Assembly (NCBI RefSeq): GCF_026339875.1
Contig: NZ_JAPEPZ010000001.1
Span: 6,076,001 to 6,140,000, forward strand
Reading direction: 5' to 3'
DNA length: 64,000 nt
DNA from: Streptomyces sp. NBC_01571
GTDB taxonomy: Bacteria > Actinomycetota > Actinomycetes > Streptomycetales > Streptomycetaceae
The notes below the pieces were generated by a model, which searched no databases, was not told the origin of the DNA, and saw only the letters and a program-made list of their open reading frames with translations. Every line of letters begins with the position of its first letter. Position 1 is the stretch's first letter. A program made the position numbers and the translations under genes. Below, one piece after another: positions 59,937 to 64,000 of this stretch.

Positions 59937-61654
59937 CTAGGAGCGTGTCTCGGTAACGAGCAAGGGGCTCGCTGGCCGTGATCGATGGGATCGGTCGCGG
60001 CCGTTTCGTGTGCACCTGTGAGGCCGTGGTTGGGTCCTTCCCGGCTGTTGTTCGGCTGGTAGGGCCTGTGGCGTGGGCCGGGGGGCCTGGCTGGTCAGCC
60101 GGCCTGGGCGGCGAGCCCGGAGTGTCGGAAGATCTTGCGGAGGTTGTGGCAGGCGGCGAGCAGTCGCCACTCACCGCGGGCGCCGTCCTCGCCACGCAGG
60201 AGGAGCTGGCGGCCGTTCTGGCAGGTCATGACCTGTCCGAAGACAGGTTCGACGATGGCTTTGCGGCGGCTGTATGCCTTCCGGCCGGGTTTGGTCCGCA
60301 GTTTGCGGGCCATGCGCTCCTTCAGCGTGGCGTCCTTGGGGATGCGTCCGCGTGGAGCGGGCGGGACCTGCTCGTCGTGGGCGAGTCGGCCGGTGGCCAT
60401 GAAGGTGTCGGTGCCGCAGGCCAGTTGGCGCTCGTTCGCGGCTTCGAGGTTGGTCTCGGAGCAGTACCCGGCGTCGACCAGGGCCTGCTTGGGGTGGATG
60501 CCGGTGTTGTGGGCGGACTGGTCGAGCATCGTGGTGTAGTTCAGTGCGTCGGAGGGGTTGGTCGTCACGTCGGCGGCGGTGATGACCTGGTGTTCTTCGT
60601 CGACGACGGCCTGGGCGTTGTAGGCCTGGATGTAGGCGCCGTCGCTGTTCTTCATGATCCGCGAGTCGGGGTCGGTGAAGTTGGCCTGGGCTTTGGGCTT
60701 GGGACGGGCCTTGGCGGCGGCCGCTTCCCCGGCGTCGGTGACGGCCTGCTCGTCGCTGCTGGCGGCACGTTCCTGACGGCGGCGTTCCTTGTCCTCGGCG
60801 TGGGCGCGGGCCTTGGCGGCGGCCTCGGCCTCGATCTGCGCGCGGGCGGCCTGCAGCTTCGCCAGGCGTTTCTCACGCCGGTCCAGCTCGGCGGGCAGGT
60901 CCGCCTCCTTGCCGTCCACGCCGAAGGTGTCGTCCTCGGCTTCGTCGGCGGCCTCGGCGTCGGTCAGCAGGGCGTGGGCCTTCGCTTCCAGAGCGGCGAT
61001 CTCGGCCTCTATCCGCTCTTCCTTGTCGACCAGGCGGCCGTAGCTCATCGCCTTGTGTTTGGAGGCGCTGGCCTCCAGTTTCGTGCCGTCCAGCGCGACG
61101 CGTCCCATCTTGACCATGCCGAGTGTCTGTGCGAGGTGCAGGGACTGGGTGAACAGACCGGCCAGCGCGTCGAGGTGGCGGCGGCGGAAGCGGGCGATCG
61201 AGCGGAAGTCCGGTTCCTGGCCGGCGGCCAGGAACCGGAACGCGACATCGTCGGCCAGGCGGCGCTCGATCGCCCGGGAGGAGCGGACGCCGGTGGTGTA
61301 GCCGTAGATCAGCAGTCGTACCATCAGCCGCGGATCGTAGGGCGGGTAGCCGCGCTTTTCGGTGTAGTCCGCCAGGACCGGTCCGAGGTCGAGCACCTCA
61401 TCGACCAGGTCGGCGACGAACCGGGCCAGGTGGCCCTCGGGCAGCCAGTCGTCCAGCGACGGCGGCAGCAGCAGGACCTGATGCGGATCGAAGGGCCGAA
61501 ACGTCTTGTCCACCGCCGCCAGCTGACCCTGCGGCCGCTTCTTCCCGACCGGCTCGACCTCGAACAGCCCCTCGCCACCACGCATACCGTGATCATCCCG
61601 TATGAATAATCACGAACCGCAGGCGGGTTGCCGGTTACTGAGACACGCTCCTAG
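59937..61654. mobile_element. IS1182-family-like insertion sequence
   Basis: The element spans 59941-61650 (1710 bp). Its ends are 17-bp inverted repeats GAGCGTGTCTCGGTAAC (left) and the complement of GAGCGTGTCTCAGTAAC (right), 16 of 17 matching. CTAG flanks both ends (59937-59940 and 61651-61654), either a 4-bp target duplication or a palindromic target. A single complete transposase gene fills it. The element looks intact and recent. It inserted between the 59-kb membrane protein and rplM without breaking a recognisable gene. Confidence 0.9.
60095..61585 (-). CDS. IS1182-family-type transposase
   Basis: A 496-residue DDE transposase. An N-terminal DUF772-like part (FRPFDPHQVLLLPPSLDDWL, YPPYDPRLMVRLLIYGYTTG) is followed by VALDGTKLEASASKHKAMSY with the first Asp, a long Ala/Glu/Arg-rich helical insertion (about residues 185-290), DPDSRIMKNSDGAYIQAYNA, ALVDAGYCSETN with the second Asp, and KAIVEPVFGQVM with the catalytic Glu. 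No frameshift is seen, so it is probably active. ATG start at 61585. Confidence 0.93.
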   Translation of the reverse strand: MRGGEGLFEVEPVGKKRPQGQLAAVDKTFRPFDPHQVLLLPPSLDDWLPEGHLARFVADLVDEVLDLGPVLADYTEKRGYPPYDPRLMVRLLIYGYTTGVRSSRAIERRLADDVAFRFLAAGQEPDFRSIARFRRRHLDALAGLFTQSLHLAQTLGMVKMGRVALDGTKLEASASKHKAMSYGRLVDKEERIEAEIAALEAKAHALLTDAEAADEAEDDTFGVDGKEADLPAELDRREKRLAKLQAARAQIEAEAAAKARAHAEDKERRRQERAASSDEQAVTDAGEAAAAKARPKPKAQANFTDPDSRIMKNSDGAYIQAYNAQAVVDEEHQVITAADVTTNPSDALNYTTMLDQSAHNTGIHPKQALVDAGYCSETNLEAANERQLACGTDTFMATGRLAHDEQVPPAPRGRIPKDATLKERMARKLRTKPGRKAYSRRKAIVEPVFGQVMTCQNGRQLLLRGEDGARGEWRLLAACHNLRKIFRHSGLAAQAG

Positions 61655-62240
61655 CGTGACCTGACCGCGCACGGGCAAAACTGACATCTCCGGGTGGTTG
61701 GTGCGTCATGCCTTCCGGTGGGCTCGGCGGCGGAGGTGTCGTGCGCACCCGTGACGGAGACGGGCTCGGGTGCGTCGGCGCCGGCGCGCGAGGGCGGGGG
61801 CGGGGGGCAGGGCAGGGAGCGTCGGGCGGAGGCGGATCCCGTGGGGTTCCTCACACGGGCACCGGTCCGGGGGCGCGGCGCGTCCTCCCGGACTGGCTTA
61901 CGCTGGGAGTGCAGGCTGCAGCGGCGGCCGTGCGGCCGGGAGCGGCCTCGGGGCGCGCAGCGCCCGGAGTCGAGAGGCGTGCCCATCCGCCCGGACGACC
62001 CCGCGGCGCCTGCCGCAGGAGCCGCGTTTTGACCCGTCCGGGGAAGCGCGGGTACTCTTGCAGTTCGTTATGTGTATTGGCTTGCTCATTCTCACGTGAG
62101 GGGCCCTTACACCGGTCCACCGGGGCCGATGACCAGCGACCAGCACTCGGTATGCGTCACCGAGGTGCGGTCAGGGCTGTCGTGATCGTCCGTGGTGGCC
62201 ATGTCAGGACCCACTCACTGAAGAAGCGAAGGCTACGACC
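61655..62240. other. rplM upstream region
   Basis: 586 nt between the insertion sequence and rplM. GC-rich, with several open frames that do not look coding. Contains the rplM promoter and a leader of about 180 nt. It may originally have been continuous with the sequence left of the insertion. Confidence 0.5.
62029..62058 (+). promoter_or_regulatory. Promoter of rplM-rpsI
   Basis: TTGACC (62029-62034), an 18-nt spacer, TACTCT (62053-62058). Confidence 0.6.
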
Positions 62241-62684
62241 GTGCGTACGTACAGCCCCAAGCCCGGCGACATCACTCGCCAGTGGTACGTCATCGACGCC
62301 CAGGATGTCGTCCTGGGTCGTCTGGCGACCACTGCAGCGAACATCCTGCGGGGCAAGCACAAGCCGATCTATGCGCCCCACGTAGACGCTGGTGACTTCG
62401 TCATCATCATCAACGCCGACAAGGTGCACCTCTCCGGCAACAAGAAGACCCAGAAGCTGGCGTACCGCCACTCCGGTTACCCGGGTGGTCTGCGCTCCGT
62501 CCGTTACGACGAGCTGCTGGCGAAGAACCCCGAGAAGGCCGTCGAGAAGGCCATCAAGGGCATGGTTCCGAAGAACACCCTGGGCCGTCAGGTGCTCTCG
62601 AAGCTGAAGGTCTACGCGGGCGAGAACCACCCGCACGCTGCGCAGCAGCCGGTCCCGTTCGAGATCACCCAGGTCGCGCAGTAG
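62241..62684 (+). CDS. rplM: 50S ribosomal protein L13
   Basis: A 147-residue L13 starting at GTG ([20 protein letters not shown]) with the signature region [20 protein letters not shown]. Early-binding 50S protein. rpsI follows after 42 nt in the conserved pair. Confidence 0.98.
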   Translation: MRTYSPKPGDITRQWYVIDAQDVVLGRLATTAANILRGKHKPIYAPHVDAGDFVIIINADKVHLSGNKKTQKLAYRHSGYPGGLRSVRYDELLAKNPEKAVEKAIKGMVPKNTLGRQVLSKLKVYAGENHPHAAQQPVPFEITQVAQ

Positions 62685-62726
62685 TTCCGGCCACCCCCTA
62701 AGACGAAAAAGAATCTGAGGAGAATC

Positions 62727-63248
62727 GTGGCCGAGACCACCGTTGAGCAGCCGGTCGAAGAGACTGAGCTCGTCGACATCGAGAACTACACCACCGAGTC
62801 CGAGGTCCCCGTCGAGGGCGAGTACACCTCGGAGTCGCTCGCGGGCCGCTTCGGCGACCCGCAGCCGGCCGCCGGCCTGGGCCGTCGCAAGAACGCCATC
62901 GCCCGCGTCCGGATCGTCCCGGGCACCGGCAAGTGGAAGATCAACGGTCGCACCCTTGAGGACTACTTCCCCAACAAGGTGCACCAGCAGGAAGTCAACG
63001 AGCCCTTCAAGGTGCTCGAGCTCGACAACCGCTACGACGTCATCGCCCGTATCTCGGGTGGCGGCGTCTCCGGTCAGGCCGGTGCGCTCCGTCTCGGTGT
63101 CGCCCGCGCGCTGAACGAGGCCGACGTCGACAACAACCGCCCGGCGCTGAAGAAGGCCGGCTTCCTCAAGCGCGACGACCGTGCGGTCGAGCGCAAGAAG
63201 GCCGGTCTCAAGAAGGCCCGTAAGGCCCCGCAGTACAGCAAGCGTTAA
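62727..63248 (+). CDS. rpsI: 30S ribosomal protein S9 with N-terminal extension
   Basis: A 173-residue S9 starting at GTG after gaggag. An acidic N-terminal extension of about 45 residues ([20 protein letters not shown]) precedes the usual S9 core ([40 protein letters not shown]). The C-terminal YSKR contacts the P-site tRNA anticodon loop. Confidence 0.97.
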   Translation: MAETTVEQPVEETELVDIENYTTESEVPVEGEYTSESLAGRFGDPQPAAGLGRRKNAIARVRIVPGTGKWKINGRTLEDYFPNKVHQQEVNEPFKVLELDNRYDVIARISGGGVSGQAGALRLGVARALNEADVDNNRPALKKAGFLKRDDRAVERKKAGLKKARKAPQYSKR

Positions 63249-63278
63249 TCACCGCCTGCTGGTATTCGTACGACCGTT

Positions 63279-63316
63279 CGCCCCGGCGGCACGCTGTGTG
63301 CCGTCGGGGCGTTCGT
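63279..63316 (+). terminator. Terminator after rpsI
   Basis: cgccccggcggcac (63279-63292) pairs with gtgccgtcggggcg (63298-63311), one G-U, followed by ttcgt. Confidence 0.85.
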
Positions 63317-63411
63317 TTATCACCAGCCCAGGGCGTATAACGGCACAAGGCGCTCAAAGGCTTGCATGATCGGATGACTTCCGAATACTGAGCATTATCA
63401 GGAGGACACCA

Positions 63412-64000
63412 GTGGGACGACTCTTCGGCACGGACGGCGTGCGCGGTGTCGCCAACGCGGATCTGACGGCCGAGCTCGCGCTCGGTCTCTCCGTAGCGGC
63501 GGCGCATGTGCTGGCCGAGGCGGGTACGTTCGAGGGCCACCGGCCGGTGGCGGTGGTCGGGCGGGATCCGCGCGCGTCCGGGGAGTTCCTGGAGGCCGCC
63601 GTGGTCGCGGGCCTGGCCAGCGCGGGCGTGGACGTCCTGCGCGTCGGTGTGCTGCCCACCCCCGCGGTGGCGTACCTCACCGGTGTGCTGGGTGCCGACC
63701 TCGGTGTGATGCTCTCGGCGAGCCACAACGCCATGCCGGACAACGGCGTCAAGTTCTTCGCCCGCGGCGGGCACAAGCTCGCCGACGAGCTGGAGGACAG
63801 GATCGAGGCCGTGTACGACGAGCACCGCACCGGTGCTCCCTGGGACCGGCCCACGGGTTCGGGTGTCGGGCGCGTGCGCTCGTACGACGAGGGCTTCGAC
63901 CAGTACGTCGCCCACCTGATCGGTGTGCTCCCGAACCGTCTCGACGGTCTCAAGGTCGTCCTGGACGAGGCGCACGGTGCCGCCGCCCGGGTGTCCCCGG
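63412..64000 (+). CDS. glmM: Phosphoglucosamine mutase, N-terminal part (3' end outside window)
   Basis: It begins at GTG 63412 with aggagga upstream and runs off the right edge, so about 196 codons are seen. [20 protein letters not shown] is the GlmM start, and the phosphoserine loop reads [17 protein letters not shown] with the active Ser. GlmM turns glucosamine-6-phosphate into glucosamine-1-phosphate for UDP-GlcNAc and cell wall synthesis. It follows rplM-rpsI as in other actinobacteria. Confidence 0.97.
   Translation, partial: MGRLFGTDGVRGVANADLTAELALGLSVAAAHVLAEAGTFEGHRPVAVVGRDPRASGEFLEAAVVAGLASAGVDVLRVGVLPTPAVAYLTGVLGADLGVMLSASHNAMPDNGVKFFARGGHKLADELEDRIEAVYDEHRTGAPWDRPTGSGVGRVRSYDEGFDQYVAHLIGVLPNRLDGLKVVLDEAHGAAARVSP

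Noticed and set aside
59978..61609. A 543-codon plus-strand frame across the insertion sequence
   Set aside because: Antisense to a complete DDE transposase; the translation has no domain.
61708..62385. Plus-strand open frames between the insertion sequence and rplM
   Set aside because: They run through the rplM promoter, leader and start in a different frame; the compositions look random.

Overview
The window is high-GC actinobacterial chromosome, almost certainly from a Streptomyces. Third codon positions are nearly all G/C, GTG and TTG starts are common, and the gene order nusG-rplK-rplA-(two lipoproteins)-rplJ-rplL-rpoB-rpoC ... rpsL-rpsG-fusA-tuf ... rpsJ to rplQ-truA ... rplM-rpsI-glmM is the streptomycete arrangement. 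The window opens inside nusG and closes inside glmM.

Layout. (1) 1-13.4 kb: end of nusG, rplK-rplA, a tandem pair of paralogous lipoproteins, rplJ-rplL with a leader, then rpoB-rpoC. (2) 13.5-22.4 kb: accessory interval between rpoC and rpsL. It holds a DUF1707 membrane protein on the plus strand. On the minus strand a tightly packed five-gene operon encodes a class III cyclase-like protein, a P-loop/HEAT-type protein, an SPFH-like protein, a Pycsar-effector-like (DUF5706-type) membrane protein and an M48 metalloprotease. A Crp/Fnr regulator lies upstream of it. (3) 22.6-27.2 kb: rpsL-rpsG-fusA-tuf. (4) 27.3-41 kb: variable interval between tuf and rpsJ, with a cytochrome P450, an HTH protein, an orphan type VII secretion-like cluster (WXG-type proteins plus a mycosin but no Ecc core), small unknown genes and a decayed DISARM (drmD/drmC) relic. 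(5) 41.4-58.9 kb: continuous S10-spc-alpha ribosomal protein region with secY, adk, map, infA, rpoA and truA. (6) 59-61.7 kb: a membrane protein and an intact IS1182-like insertion sequence flanked by CTAG. (7) 62.2-64 kb: rplM-rpsI and the start of glmM.

The housekeeping part is a transcription/translation superregion broken into units by strong GC-rich hairpins and fed by sigma-70-type promoters that I could place upstream of rplJ, rpoB, rpsL, tuf, rpsJ and rplM. The most interesting material is in the two accessory intervals. The cyclase operon looks like a nucleotide-signalling or conflict system: its first two products share an unusual glycine-rich motif, and a Crp-type palindrome lies in front of it. 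The second interval combines a type VII-like island, a repeated TGAGT-N6-ACTCA operator-like site, and the fossil of an anti-phage system. No tRNA, rRNA or CRISPR array was seen.
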